DNA of 64,000 nucleotides from Streptomyces sp. WMMB 322 (GTDB taxonomy: Bacteria; Actinomycetota; Actinomycetes; Streptomycetales; Streptomycetaceae). This document shows, piece after piece, positions 51,326 through 59,771 of this stretch. The DNA lies in assembly GCF_900090145.1 (NCBI RefSeq), contig NZ_FMHI01000012.1, positions 124,001 through 188,000 on the forward strand, given 5' to 3'. Both the position numbers and the translations under genes were made by a program. The stretch's first letter is position 1. Every line of letters begins with the position of its first letter. The notes beneath the pieces were generated by a model. That model made no database searches. It saw nothing but the letters and a program-made list of their open reading frames with translations, and was not told the DNA's origin.

Positions 51326-51799
51326 GTGAGCGGCAAGGGCGCCCCCCAAGTATCCGTCGAGGAGTGCGGCGATCTGCGCGTGGCCGTCGTGGCAGCGCAG
51401 TGGCACGAGACCGTCATGGGCGGCCTCGTGGACGGCGCCCTGCGCGCCGCCCGGGAACTGGGCACCGCCGAACCCACGCTGATCCGCGTCCCCGGCAGCT
51501 TCGAACTGCCGGTCGCGGCCGGGGCCCTTGCCCGGGCCGGGTACGACGCGGTCGTCGCGCTCGGCGTCGTCATCCGCGGCGGCACACCGCACTTCGAGTA
51601 CGTCTGCCAGGGAGTCACCCAGGGGCTGACGCAGGTCGGTGTCGAGACCGGAGTCCCCATCGGGTTCGGCGTCCTCACCTGCGACGACGAGGAACAGGCC
51701 CTCGACCGTGCCGGACTGGCCGGCTCCCGCGAGGACAAGGGCCACGAGGCCGCCACCGCCGCCGTGGCGACCGCCGCCGCCCTGCGCACGGTGGCCTGA
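51326..51799 (+). CDS. ribH: 6,7-dimethyl-8-ribityllumazine synthase RibH
   Basis: Lumazine synthase condenses the RibD/phosphatase product with dihydroxybutanone phosphate and forms icosahedral or pentameric assemblies. The 157-aa protein has RVAVVAAQWHETVMGGLVDG, RVPGSFELPVAAGALA near 55, VIRGGTPHFEYVCQ near 85 with the catalytic His, and GFGVLTCDDEEQAL near 112. GTG 51326 has AAGGAGCGAGG upstream. It closes the rib operon. Confidence 0.96.
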   Translation: MSGKGAPQVSVEECGDLRVAVVAAQWHETVMGGLVDGALRAARELGTAEPTLIRVPGSFELPVAAGALARAGYDAVVALGVVIRGGTPHFEYVCQGVTQGLTQVGVETGVPIGFGVLTCDDEEQALDRAGLAGSREDKGHEAATAAVATAAALRTVA

Positions 51800-51854
51800 G
51801 CGGCCCCACCCGGGCGCGGGGGGCCGCCGGGCCTCCACGTAGAGTTGGGACACC

Positions 51855-52127
51855 ATGGCGAACAAGACATTCGAGGAGCTCTTCGCCGAGCTCCAGCACA
51901 AGGCCGCCAACGGCGACCCCATCACCTCACGCACGGCGGAACTCGCCGCCCAGGGCGTGCACTCCATCGGCAAGAAGATCGTCGAGGAGGCCGCCGAGGT
52001 GTGGATGGCCGCCGAGTACGAGGGGGACGAGCGCACGGCCGAGGAGATCTCGCAGCTCCTCTACCACGTGCAGGTCATGATGATCGCCCGCGGCGTGACC
52101 CTCGAGGACGTATACGCTCATCTTTGA
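51855..52127 (+). CDS. hisE: Phosphoribosyl-ATP pyrophosphatase HisE
   Basis: This 90-aa all-alpha MazG-like enzyme performs the second step of histidine biosynthesis, hydrolysing PR-ATP to PR-AMP. The motif KKIVEEAAEVWMAAEYEGDE (residues about 39-58) with its acidic metal ligands, and EEISQLLYHVQVMMIARG, match HisE. The length is typical of stand-alone actinobacterial HisE. It lies 55 bases after ribH and 137 before hisG, whose product catalyses the preceding step. Confidence 0.95.
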   Translation: MANKTFEELFAELQHKAANGDPITSRTAELAAQGVHSIGKKIVEEAAEVWMAAEYEGDERTAEEISQLLYHVQVMMIARGVTLEDVYAHL

Positions 52128-52264
52128 TCCGTCCCGCGCCCGGCGGCCACGGCCACAGACCGCCCGGCCGCCGCTGCGCAGCCGCCGGCCGGCGCACCCG
52201 CCGCCCGGCACACCGACGCAAGCTCCCGCAACCCAGACCGTCCCACGCAAAGGAATCCCGCACC

Positions 52265-53113
52265 ATGCTGCGCATCGCCGTCCCCAACAAGGGTTCTCTC
52301 TCCGAGCCTGCGGTGGAGATGCTCCATGAAGCGGGCTACAAGCAGCGCAAGGACCGCCGCGAACTGGTGCTGACCGACGCCGAGAACGACGTCGAGTTCT
52401 TCTTCCTGCGCCCCCGCGACATCGCGATCTACGTCGGCTCCGGCAAGCTCGACATCGGCATCACCGGCAGGGACCTGCTGCTGGACTCCGGGGCGAAGGC
52501 CGAGGAGATCCTCCAACTGGGCTTTGCGGGCTCGACGTTCCGCTACGCCACCCGTCCCGGCACCGCAAAGGACGTGAGCGAGTTCGGCGGCATGACCGTC
52601 GCCACGTCCTTCGCCGGCATCGTCGGCAAGCACCTCGCCGAGCACGGCGTGGAGGCCTCCGTCGTCCACCTCGACGGCGCCGTGGAGACCGCCATCCAGC
52701 TCGGCGTCGCCGAAGTCATCGCCGACGTCGTGGAGACGGGCAGCACGCTGCGCAACGCGGGGCTCGAGATCATCAGCGAGCCGATCCTGCACTCCGAAGC
52801 GGTCGTCGTGCGCGGCACCGACGCCCCCGTCGACGACCCCAAGGTCCAGCAGTTCCTCCGCCGCATGCAGGGCGTTCTCGTCGCCCGCCGGTACGTGATG
52901 ATGGACTACGACATCCGCGCCGAGCACCTGGAAGCGGCCGTCGCGCTGACTCCGGGCCTCGAATCGCCCACCGTGTCCCCGCTGCACGATCAGGGATGGG
53001 TCGCCGTACGCTCCATGGTGCGTACGAAGGAGGCGCAGCGCATCATGGACGACCTGTACGACCTGGGCGCCCGCGCCATCCTCACCACCGGTATCCACGC
53101 CTGCCGCATCTGA
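52265..53113 (+). CDS. hisG: ATP phosphoribosyltransferase HisG (long form)
   Basis: HisG starts histidine biosynthesis by joining ATP and PRPP and is feedback-inhibited by histidine. The 282-aa length is that of the long HisG form with a C-terminal regulatory domain (after residue about 205, EHLEAAVALTPGLESPTVSPL). The PRPP-binding loop is ADVVETGSTLRNAGLEII near 156, and the N-terminus MLRIAVPNKGSLSEPAVEML is typical. ATG 52265 has AAAGGA upstream. Confidence 0.97.
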   Translation: MLRIAVPNKGSLSEPAVEMLHEAGYKQRKDRRELVLTDAENDVEFFFLRPRDIAIYVGSGKLDIGITGRDLLLDSGAKAEEILQLGFAGSTFRYATRPGTAKDVSEFGGMTVATSFAGIVGKHLAEHGVEASVVHLDGAVETAIQLGVAEVIADVVETGSTLRNAGLEIISEPILHSEAVVVRGTDAPVDDPKVQQFLRRMQGVLVARRYVMMDYDIRAEHLEAAVALTPGLESPTVSPLHDQGWVAVRSMVRTKEAQRIMDDLYDLGARAILTTGIHACRI

Positions 53114-53141
53114 CTGCCGTGTGTCCTCCAGGAGACCCCGG

Positions 53142-53588
53142 ATGACCGAACTGCCCCCTCTGCCCGTGACGTTCCGCCCCAAGCGCACGCGTGCCGTCCT
53201 CGTCACCGTCGGTGTCGCGCTGTTCGTGGTGCTCACCGTCGTCGCAGTGACTGTGCCGGCGATCGGCGCGGGGGAGCGGGTCAGCTTCGTCTTCACCGGG
53301 CTGCTCTTCCTCGGCGTGCTGCTGCTTCTGTCCCGTCCGCATGTGACCGCGGACGAGGGCGGCGTCACCGTCGTCAACCTGACGACCAGGCGGCGCCTCG
53401 AATGGGCGGAAGTGCTCCGAGTGAACCTGCGCCAGGGCGACCCGTGGGTGAGTCTCGACCTCGCCGACGGCACCAGCCTGCCCGTCATGGGAATCCAGCC
53501 CGGAATCGCCAGGGAACGGGCCATCGCCGACGCCGGCGCGCTCCGTGCACTCGCCGAGACCCGCGGCACCGGGCAGACGGTGCGCTGA
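53142..53588 (+). CDS. PH-domain-containing membrane protein
   Basis: This 148-aa protein has two adjacent membrane helices (residues about 18-40 and 47-62) followed by a bacterial PH-like domain (VTADEGGVTVVNLTTRRRLEWAEV, then GDPWVSLDLADG). Such proteins follow hisG in many Streptomyces. Function is unknown. ATG 53142 has AGGAG eight bases upstream, and only 28 bases separate it from hisG, suggesting co-transcription. Confidence 0.85.
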   Translation: MTELPPLPVTFRPKRTRAVLVTVGVALFVVLTVVAVTVPAIGAGERVSFVFTGLLFLGVLLLLSRPHVTADEGGVTVVNLTTRRRLEWAEVLRVNLRQGDPWVSLDLADGTSLPVMGIQPGIARERAIADAGALRALAETRGTGQTVR

Positions 53589-53805
53589 TGCACTGACAGG
53601 CGCCCCGCCACGCCCCGCCGCAGGACCGTCACAGCCCGCTGTGGCGCCCCCGGCGGAACCAACTCGTCCGCCCGCTGCCTCTGCCGCAGGGCTCATGGAC
53701 GTGTCTACTCTGGTCGAACGGCGCGTCCAGCCGCCCTCGACCACCAACCGCTACCCGAGGAGTGACCCCCGTCAGAGATGGACGGATCGTCCTGTAGTAC
53801 CTGCG

Positions 53806-53838
53806 CTGTGTCCCCCCGTCACCTCAGGGGAGACACAG
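53806..53838 (+). promoter_or_regulatory. Hairpin that can mask the ribosome-binding site of the first CNNM gene
   Basis: CTGTGTCCCC (53806-53815) pairs with GGGGAGACACAG (53827-53838), with a 2-base bulge. The GGGGAG half is the Shine-Dalgarno of the gene starting at 53840. Translation may therefore be controlled by this stem. No known metal riboswitch was recognised in the 250-base leader. Confidence 0.45.
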
Positions 53839-53839
53839 C

Positions 53840-55225
53840 ATGACCCTTTCGCTCGCGCTCCTCGCCGCCGCCTTCGTGCTGATCCTCGCCAACGGCTTCT
53901 TCGTCGCCGCCGAGTTCGGCCTCGTCACGGTGGAGCGCCCGGAGGCCGAACGGGCCGCCGCCGACGGGGACCGCCGGGCGCGCTCCGTCACCGCGGCCCT
54001 GCGCGAACTCTCCTTCCAGCTCTCCGGCACCCAGCTCGGCATCACGCTGACCTCCCTCGTCGTCGGCATGCTCTGCGAGCCTGCGCTCGCCCATCTGCTG
54101 AGCGGTCCGCTGACGGCGGCGGGCCTGCCCGCGAACGCCGTGCCCGGCACGGCCGTGACCATAGGCATGTTCCTCGCCTCGGCCGTGCAGATGGTCATCG
54201 GGGAACTCGTCCCCAAGAACTGGGCCGTCTCGCGGCCGCTGGCCGTCGCCCGTTTCGTCGCGGGGCCGCAGCGGTTCTTCTCCGCCGCCCTCCGCCCCGT
54301 GATCACGACGCTCAACGCCCTCGCCAACCGCATCGTCCGCGCCTTCGGTGTGGAGCCCGCAGAGGAGCTGGCCTCGGCCCGCACGCCGGTCGAACTGATC
54401 TCCCTCGCCCGGCACTCGGCACGTGCCGGAGCCATCGAGCAGGACACCGCGGACCTGTTCGTGCGGACGCTCTCCCTCGCCGGACTGACCGCGCAGCACG
54501 TGATGACGCCGCGGGTGCGGGTGAGCGCGCTGCAGAGCGGCGCCACGGTCGAGGACGTCGTCAACCTGACCCGCGCCACGGGTCTGTCCCGTTTCCCCGT
54601 CTGCCGCGAACGCCTCGACGAGATCACCGGCACCGCCCACCTCAAGGACGCGCTCGCCGTTCCCGCTCAGGAGCGGCTGCGCACGCCCGTCGACGACATC
54701 ACCGCTCCCGCCCTGCTCGTCCCGGAGACGCTGCCCGTGCAGCCGCTGCTGGCCAGGCTCCGCAGCGAGGCACCCATCGCGGTCGTCGTCGACGAATACG
54801 GCGGAACGGCCGGGGTCGTCACCCTGGAGGACATCGTCGAGGAACTCGTCGGCGAAGTGCGCGACGAGCACGACGGCGACGACCTGCCGGCGCTCGCCCC
54901 CGCCGCACCCGACCCGGAGGGCCGGCCCGCCTGGGAGGCCGCCGGCGGCTGCCGAGTCGACCTGCTGCGGCGCATCGGCCTCGACGCGCCGGAGGGGCCG
55001 TACGAGACGGTCGCCGGACTCGTCGCCGATCTCCTGGGCCGCATCCCGGCGCCCGGCGACACGGCGTACCTTCCCGGCGGTCCCGGTGCCTCCGGCTGGC
55101 AGCTGCGGGTGCGCCTCGTCGACCACCACCGAGCCGAACGCGTCCGCATCGTACGGACCGACGAGAGCGGGCGGGCCGGCGCGCCGCGCCCGCGGACCCC
55201 GCACGCGGAGGGGAGCACCCTGTGA
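53840..55225 (+). CDS. CNNM/CBS-domain membrane protein (CorC/HlyC type)
   Basis: This 461-aa protein has an N-terminal CNNM/DUF21 membrane domain (residues about 1-190, ANGFFVAAEFGLVTVERPEAE and VIGELVPKNWAVS), a CBS pair (about 205-340, QHVMTPRVRVSALQ, VVDEYGGTAGVVTLEDIVEE) and a C-terminal CorC_HlyC transporter-associated domain (about 370-445). Members of this family are Mg2+ or Co2+ exporters, often called hemolysins. The stop overlaps the second CNNM gene GTG. Translation may be governed by the hairpin over its ribosome-binding site. Confidence 0.9.
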   Translation: MTLSLALLAAAFVLILANGFFVAAEFGLVTVERPEAERAAADGDRRARSVTAALRELSFQLSGTQLGITLTSLVVGMLCEPALAHLLSGPLTAAGLPANAVPGTAVTIGMFLASAVQMVIGELVPKNWAVSRPLAVARFVAGPQRFFSAALRPVITTLNALANRIVRAFGVEPAEELASARTPVELISLARHSARAGAIEQDTADLFVRTLSLAGLTAQHVMTPRVRVSALQSGATVEDVVNLTRATGLSRFPVCRERLDEITGTAHLKDALAVPAQERLRTPVDDITAPALLVPETLPVQPLLARLRSEAPIAVVVDEYGGTAGVVTLEDIVEELVGEVRDEHDGDDLPALAPAAPDPEGRPAWEAAGGCRVDLLRRIGLDAPEGPYETVAGLVADLLGRIPAPGDTAYLPGGPGASGWQLRVRLVDHHRAERVRIVRTDESGRAGAPRPRTPHAEGSTL

Positions 55226-56484
55226 GCGCCTTTCAACTTCTCTTCGCGGCGCTGCTGGTACTCGGCAACGGCTTCTTCGTCGGCGCCGAGTTCGCACTGG
55301 TCTCGGTGCGCCGCAGCCAGATCGAACCGCTCGCGGCGGCCGGATCGGCCCGCGCCCGCCGCGTGCTGAACGGCCTGGAGAACCTGCCCCAGATGATGGC
55401 CGCCGCGCAGTTCGGCATCACGGTCTGCTCGCTGACGCTCGGCGCTGTCGCCGAGCCGACCATCGCCCATCTGCTGGAGCCCCTCTTCGACGCGGTGCGG
55501 CTGCCCGAGGCGCTGGTACACCCCGTCGGGTACGTCGTGGCGCTGGCTGTGGTCGTCACCTGCCACCTCGTGATCGGCGAGATGGTGCCCAAGAACCTCG
55601 CCATGGCCGCACCGGAGCGGACCGCACTGTGGCTGAGTCCCGCGCTGGTGGCCTTCGCCCGGCTGTGCCGGCCGGTGACGGCCGGCCTCGGCAGCTGTTC
55701 CAATGTCGTGCTGCGGCTCTTCCGCGTCGAGCCCAGGGACGAGGTGGAGTCGGCGTTCACCAGCGAACAGCTCGCCGACCTCCTCGCGGACTCCCGGCAG
55801 GCGGGACTGCTGGACCACGAGGAACACGAACGCCTCTCCGACGCCCTGGAACTCGGTTCCCGGCCGGTCACGGACGTGCTTCTGACCACGGACTCCCTGG
55901 TGACGGTGGGCCCGGACGTCACACCGCGGCAGGTCGAGCAACTCACCGTGCGCACCGGCTTCTCACGCTTCCCGATCTGCGCACCCGACGGGGCCTTCAT
56001 GGGCTATCTGCACGTGAAGGACATACTCGATCTGACGGAGGAGCCCAGCGAGCACGACCGCGCCGTACCGCAGCACCTGTGGCGTTCCATGACGACGCTC
56101 CGTGCCGAACTGCCCCTGGACGACGCGCTGGCAGCGATGCGGGGAGCCGCCTCGCACCTTGCTGCCGTCGCCGACGCGTCGGGACGGGTGCTGGGTCTGG
56201 CGGCGCTGGAGGACGTGCTGGAGATGCTCGTCGGCGAAGTGCACGACCCTGCGCACGAGTCGGCGGGCGTCCCGCCGAAACAGCGCAGCGGCGGTGGCAC
56301 TTGCGGCAGCACGGCCACTACGGGCAGCGCAGGCTCCCGTCCCGGCGCACCGGCCGCGTCCCACGGGCGTGAGGCGGCCGGAGAGGCCAGCGGGGAGGAG
56401 CCGGTCAGGACAGCGGAGGCGGCGAATCCGGACGCGGACCGTCCGGGCCCCGGCCGGAGAGCACCTCACCGTACGCCTGCATGA
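55222..56484 (+). CDS. Second CNNM/CBS-domain membrane protein
   Basis: This 420-aa paralogue has the same CNNM domain (GNGFFVGAEFALVSVRRSQIE, VIGEMVPKNLAMA) and CBS pair (about 200-345, FSRFPICAPDGAFMGYLHVKDIL, VLGLAALEDVLEMLVGEV), but it lacks the CorC_HlyC domain. It ends instead in a disordered tail of about 70 residues rich in Gly, Ala, Ser and Arg. GTG overlaps the first gene stop, so the two likely form a hetero-oligomer. Its last 80 bases overlap the convergent EccA gene. Confidence 0.9.
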   Translation: MSAFQLLFAALLVLGNGFFVGAEFALVSVRRSQIEPLAAAGSARARRVLNGLENLPQMMAAAQFGITVCSLTLGAVAEPTIAHLLEPLFDAVRLPEALVHPVGYVVALAVVVTCHLVIGEMVPKNLAMAAPERTALWLSPALVAFARLCRPVTAGLGSCSNVVLRLFRVEPRDEVESAFTSEQLADLLADSRQAGLLDHEEHERLSDALELGSRPVTDVLLTTDSLVTVGPDVTPRQVEQLTVRTGFSRFPICAPDGAFMGYLHVKDILDLTEEPSEHDRAVPQHLWRSMTTLRAELPLDDALAAMRGAASHLAAVADASGRVLGLAALEDVLEMLVGEVHDPAHESAGVPPKQRSGGGTCGSTATTGSAGSRPGAPAASHGREAAGEASGEEPVRTAEAANPDADRPGPGRRAPHRTPA

Positions 56485-58480
56485 GGTCGGGCAGCCGCAG
56501 CGTGGCCAGATCGTCCCGCGTCGGCGTGCCCGGGTATCCGGTGAGGCGGAGGTCTCGGTAGGCGCAGCTCTTCTCGTAAAGGGTGCGCAGGAAGCGGCCG
56601 TTGCCCAGCTCGTCGACCCATCCCTGGTCGACGACGTGGCCGCTGATGCTGCGCATCTCCTCCAGGGCCTCCTCGTCCCAGGCGTCGCCGTTCTCGGCGG
56701 CGAGGACCTCACCGATCGCGGTCAGCTCCAGCGGACGGTAGCTGGGGAAGTCGACGCGCGTCGTGAAGCGCGAGGAGAGGCCCGGGTTGGCGGCCAGCAG
56801 CCGGTCCATGCCCTCCCGGTAACCGGCGAGGATCACCACGAGCTGGTCCCGGTTGTCCTCGGCCCGCTTCAGCAGCACCTGCAGCGCCTCGTCGCCGTAG
56901 GCGTCGCCCTTGCTGTAGCCGGAGTTGGACAGGGAGTACGCCTCGTCGACGAAGAGCACGCCGCCCATGGCCGAGTCGATCAGCTCGTTGGCCTTCACAG
57001 CCGTCTGACCCAGGAACTCGCCCACGAGATCGGCCCGCTGGGCCTCCACGAGATGGTCGCCGCCCAGGAGTCCCAGCGCGTAGAACGCGCGGCCGAGTAT
57101 GCGCGCCACCGTCGTCTTCCCCGTGCCGGACGGGCCCGAGAAGACGAAGTGCCGCTTCGGGGGCTGCACCGGAAGCCCCTGGGCCGCCCGCAGCCGCGCC
57201 ATGTGCAGCTGCGCCGAGAGCGCCCGGACCTGCCGCTTGACCGGCTCCAGGCCCACCATCCGCTCCAGCTCGTCCAGCGCCTGCGCCAGCAGCACCGGAT
57301 CCGACGGGCCGGTCAGCACACGGTCGGCCGCAGCGCCTGCGGCATGCGGCACCATCCGGTCCCGTACGGCGTCCGAGTCGACCCGCACCGGCTCCGCGGG
57401 ATCTCCGGAGTCCTCCAGCCGCAGGGCGTCCGCACCCGGGTCGACGTCCGGGTCGGCGCTCTCCGCCGGGTCCGGCACAGCGGGCCCGCCGCCCAGCCCG
57501 TCGAGGCCCGCCGCGGCCGGGGCGCCGCCTCCCGGACCGGTCCCCGCGGCGGACGCCTCGGTCGTGGCAGCCGGCCCGTCCATGTCCACCCCGGCCTCGA
57601 TCGCGCCGTCGACGCCCTCCAGGCCGTCCGTGCCGGCCCGGCCGCCGGCGCCTGTGTCGGTTCCCGCGAGGGTGACGGCGGTGGCGAGGTCGCCGGTGTC
57701 GCCGAGGCCGTCGCCCTCGGCGATCGTGGTCAGCCGCGCGGCGGTGTCCATGAAGGCCGGGTCGATGCGGTGCACCGCGCGGTACAACGGGAGGGCCGCG
57801 GCGCTGCGTCCGGTGCCCTCGCGGGCGCGCGCGAGCCAGTAGCGCAGCTCCTTGCGCTGAGGCTGCTCGCTGCGGCAGCGCATCAGCGCGGCGGCCAGCA
57901 GCGGCTCCGCCTGCCCGAACATCTCCAGACGCACCCGCGCCATACCCGCGAACAGACCCGCCTCGATGCCCAGCAGCGTGTCGTCGACGAGGGGTTCGGT
58001 GTGTGCGACGAGGCGTTCCCAGTCCTTGGCTAGATACGCCCGGCAGGCGTGCAGGAAACGCACCTGCGGATCGGTCTCCACCGGCGGGCAGTCGGCGAGG
58101 GCCCTGTCGAGCTCCGCGACGTGGCGCCCGTCCAGCCAGTGCGACGCGTGCGCCAGCAGCAGATCGCGTTCGCTCTCGAGTACCGGCTGCACCCACCAGC
58201 CCAGCCAGTACCAGGAGTTGAGGTTGCGGCCGTGGCGTGTGCGCTGCTCTCCGAAACGGCTGCGGTTGTGGTACATGCGAAGCAGGGCCGTCGCGGTGTC
58301 GGCGCGCAGCGCGTGCAGCCCCAGCCAGGCGTCGGCCATCCCGGGGTCGAGCCGCACCGCCGTGGTGAACTCCTCCTCGGCCTGGGCGTACTGGCCCACG
58401 GTGTAGGCGTCCACGCCCCGCAGCCAGGCAAGGTCGGCAGGGGTGTGCAGAGGCGGGCCGCTCTGCGTGCCGTAATCCAT
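56405..58480 (-). CDS. eccA: EccA/CbxX-type AAA+ ATPase
   Basis: This 691-aa protein has an N-terminal TPR-like helical half (residues about 20-270, VDAYTVGQYAQAEEEFTTAV) and a C-terminal AAA+ domain: Walker A VFSGPSGTGKTTVARILG near 449, Walker B GGVLFVDEAYSLSN near 508 and sensor-type VILAGYREGMDRLL near 545. This is the layout of EccA from type VII secretion. Between the halves lies a roughly 100-residue acidic Gly/Ala/Asp linker. No other ESX gene is nearby. ATG 58480 is used; GTG 58483 is adjacent and the frame extends to 58549 without support. Its end overlaps the CNNM gene by 80 bases. Confidence 0.9.
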   Translation of the reverse strand: MDYGTQSGPPLHTPADLAWLRGVDAYTVGQYAQAEEEFTTAVRLDPGMADAWLGLHALRADTATALLRMYHNRSRFGEQRTRHGRNLNSWYWLGWWVQPVLESERDLLLAHASHWLDGRHVAELDRALADCPPVETDPQVRFLHACRAYLAKDWERLVAHTEPLVDDTLLGIEAGLFAGMARVRLEMFGQAEPLLAAALMRCRSEQPQRKELRYWLARAREGTGRSAAALPLYRAVHRIDPAFMDTAARLTTIAEGDGLGDTGDLATAVTLAGTDTGAGGRAGTDGLEGVDGAIEAGVDMDGPAATTEASAAGTGPGGGAPAAAGLDGLGGGPAVPDPAESADPDVDPGADALRLEDSGDPAEPVRVDSDAVRDRMVPHAAGAAADRVLTGPSDPVLLAQALDELERMVGLEPVKRQVRALSAQLHMARLRAAQGLPVQPPKRHFVFSGPSGTGKTTVARILGRAFYALGLLGGDHLVEAQRADLVGEFLGQTAVKANELIDSAMGGVLFVDEAYSLSNSGYSKGDAYGDEALQVLLKRAEDNRDQLVVILAGYREGMDRLLAANPGLSSRFTTRVDFPSYRPLELTAIGEVLAAENGDAWDEEALEEMRSISGHVVDQGWVDELGNGRFLRTLYEKSCAYRDLRLTGYPGTPTRDDLATLRLPDLMQAYGEVLSGRGPDGPRPDSPPPLS

Positions 58481-58807
58481 CACGTCCCCCACGAAACGTC
58501 CCCCGTCATCCGCCGACGGCCTGCCCGCTCCATCCCCGGGAATCGGCACCCCGGACCCCGGCGCCGGGCAGCCGGATGAGGTGTGGGACGAACGTCCGTA
58601 CTCCTGGCGGGACTTGAGGCTCGTTGACCCTGGTTTGCCCGAAGTCCTGCTTCCCTACGCATCGTACCCGCGAGATCGTCGCGGCCGAAGGGTGGTGCAC
58701 GCGGTACGGAAGGAAGCCGTGGGAGATGCCGGTACGGTCGGATGCGGTCACATACGGTGAACGGCGTTCCGCGGGCGGGGATACGGCGAGAGCGGAGGAA
58801 GACAGAA

Positions 58808-58845
58808 CGAAGCCCCCGATCACGGGGGAACAACCGGGGGCTTCG
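58808..58845. terminator. Terminator hairpin in the eccA-uridine kinase gap
   Basis: A perfect 11-bp stem (58808-58818 with 58835-58845) sits between eccA and the kinase gene, both on the minus strand, and can end the kinase message. The rest of 58481-58986 shows no gene. Confidence 0.75.
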
Positions 58846-58986
58846 CGTCTGCAGGCGACCTGTACAGAGCGCCTGTTGGAAAAGTAATTCCTGTGAGCCT
58901 CCCGGGTCAAGCGACTCCGGGGACCGGCACCGTGAGGAGCGGCCGGAATCCGCCAACGCGTAACTGAGTGTGAGGAGTTGGGACTG

Positions 58987-59601
58987 TCAGCGGTCTCCCG
59001 CAGGTCCCACCCGAACCTCGAACCCCAGCTCTCCCTGACGCACCAGGTAATTCGCAGACGAATACGAGGGGTCCTCCGCGAAATGCCTGTTCTCGCTCCG
59101 CGTCCACGAATCCCAGAATTCCGCCAGTTCCGCACCGTCCCGCATGCGGCCGCGCCGCCACGCGTCCTGCGGCGCCATGTCCATCCACAGCAGACGGGAC
59201 AGGTACGGACGCAGCGCGTGACGGCCCGCCCCGACGCCCTCGACGAGGATCACCGGTGCGGGCGGCAGCGGCGTCGACGCGTGCTCTCCCCGGGGGAAGG
59301 CCGCGCGTGTCCAGTCGTACCGCGTGTAGTGCGCCGTGCGGCCCCGGGAGAGGGGCGTGAGGACCTGCTCGTCGAGCCGCCCGGTCCAGTCGAAGTAGGC
59401 GTCGTGGCTGGCCAGGTCGTCCAGATGCAGCACGGGTGCTCCGCCCAGGCCGGCGGCGAGCCGTCCCGCGAACGTGGTCTTGCCCGAGCCCGCGTGACCG
59501 TCCACGGCGACCAGCCGTACGGGCCCGCACGAAGGCGGCAGTTCCCGGAGCAGTTCGGCGAGGACGGGGAGGGGTATGTGAGGGGCGTCGGAACCGGACA
59601 C
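58987..59601 (-). CDS. Uridine kinase-like P-loop protein
   Basis: This 204-aa protein has a Walker A P-loop VDGHAGSGKTTFAGRLAAGL near residue 33, HLDDLASHDAYFDW near 59 as the substrate or Asp loop, and the VEGVGAGRHALRPYL lid region near 117. It matches uridine kinase-like nucleoside or sugar kinases of actinobacteria, which are usually labelled (d)CMP or uridine kinases without proof. GTG 59601 has no strong site. It is divergent from the secreted C39 peptidase gene. Confidence 0.82.
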   Translation of the reverse strand: MSGSDAPHIPLPVLAELLRELPPSCGPVRLVAVDGHAGSGKTTFAGRLAAGLGGAPVLHLDDLASHDAYFDWTGRLDEQVLTPLSRGRTAHYTRYDWTRAAFPRGEHASTPLPPAPVILVEGVGAGRHALRPYLSRLLWMDMAPQDAWRRGRMRDGAELAEFWDSWTRSENRHFAEDPSYSSANYLVRQGELGFEVRVGPAGDR

Positions 59602-59771
59602 TCTGCCAGCCTACGGTCCGCCGGGATGTGCCGCGGCGTCAGCCGTGTCAGTGGTCCACTCCAATATTGGTGTGTGCGTCGCAGCCGGACCGGTGGCCGG
59701 GTCGGTGCCGGAGCGGGGATAGTGGCAATCTGACGCGCACCTGCCGCAGGGGAACCGAGGTTGAGGGATCT

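Noticed and set aside
56102..58033. A 643-residue plus-strand frame opposite eccA
   Set aside because: It is a GC-rich shadow of the EccA gene, whose Walker motifs are clear on the minus strand.
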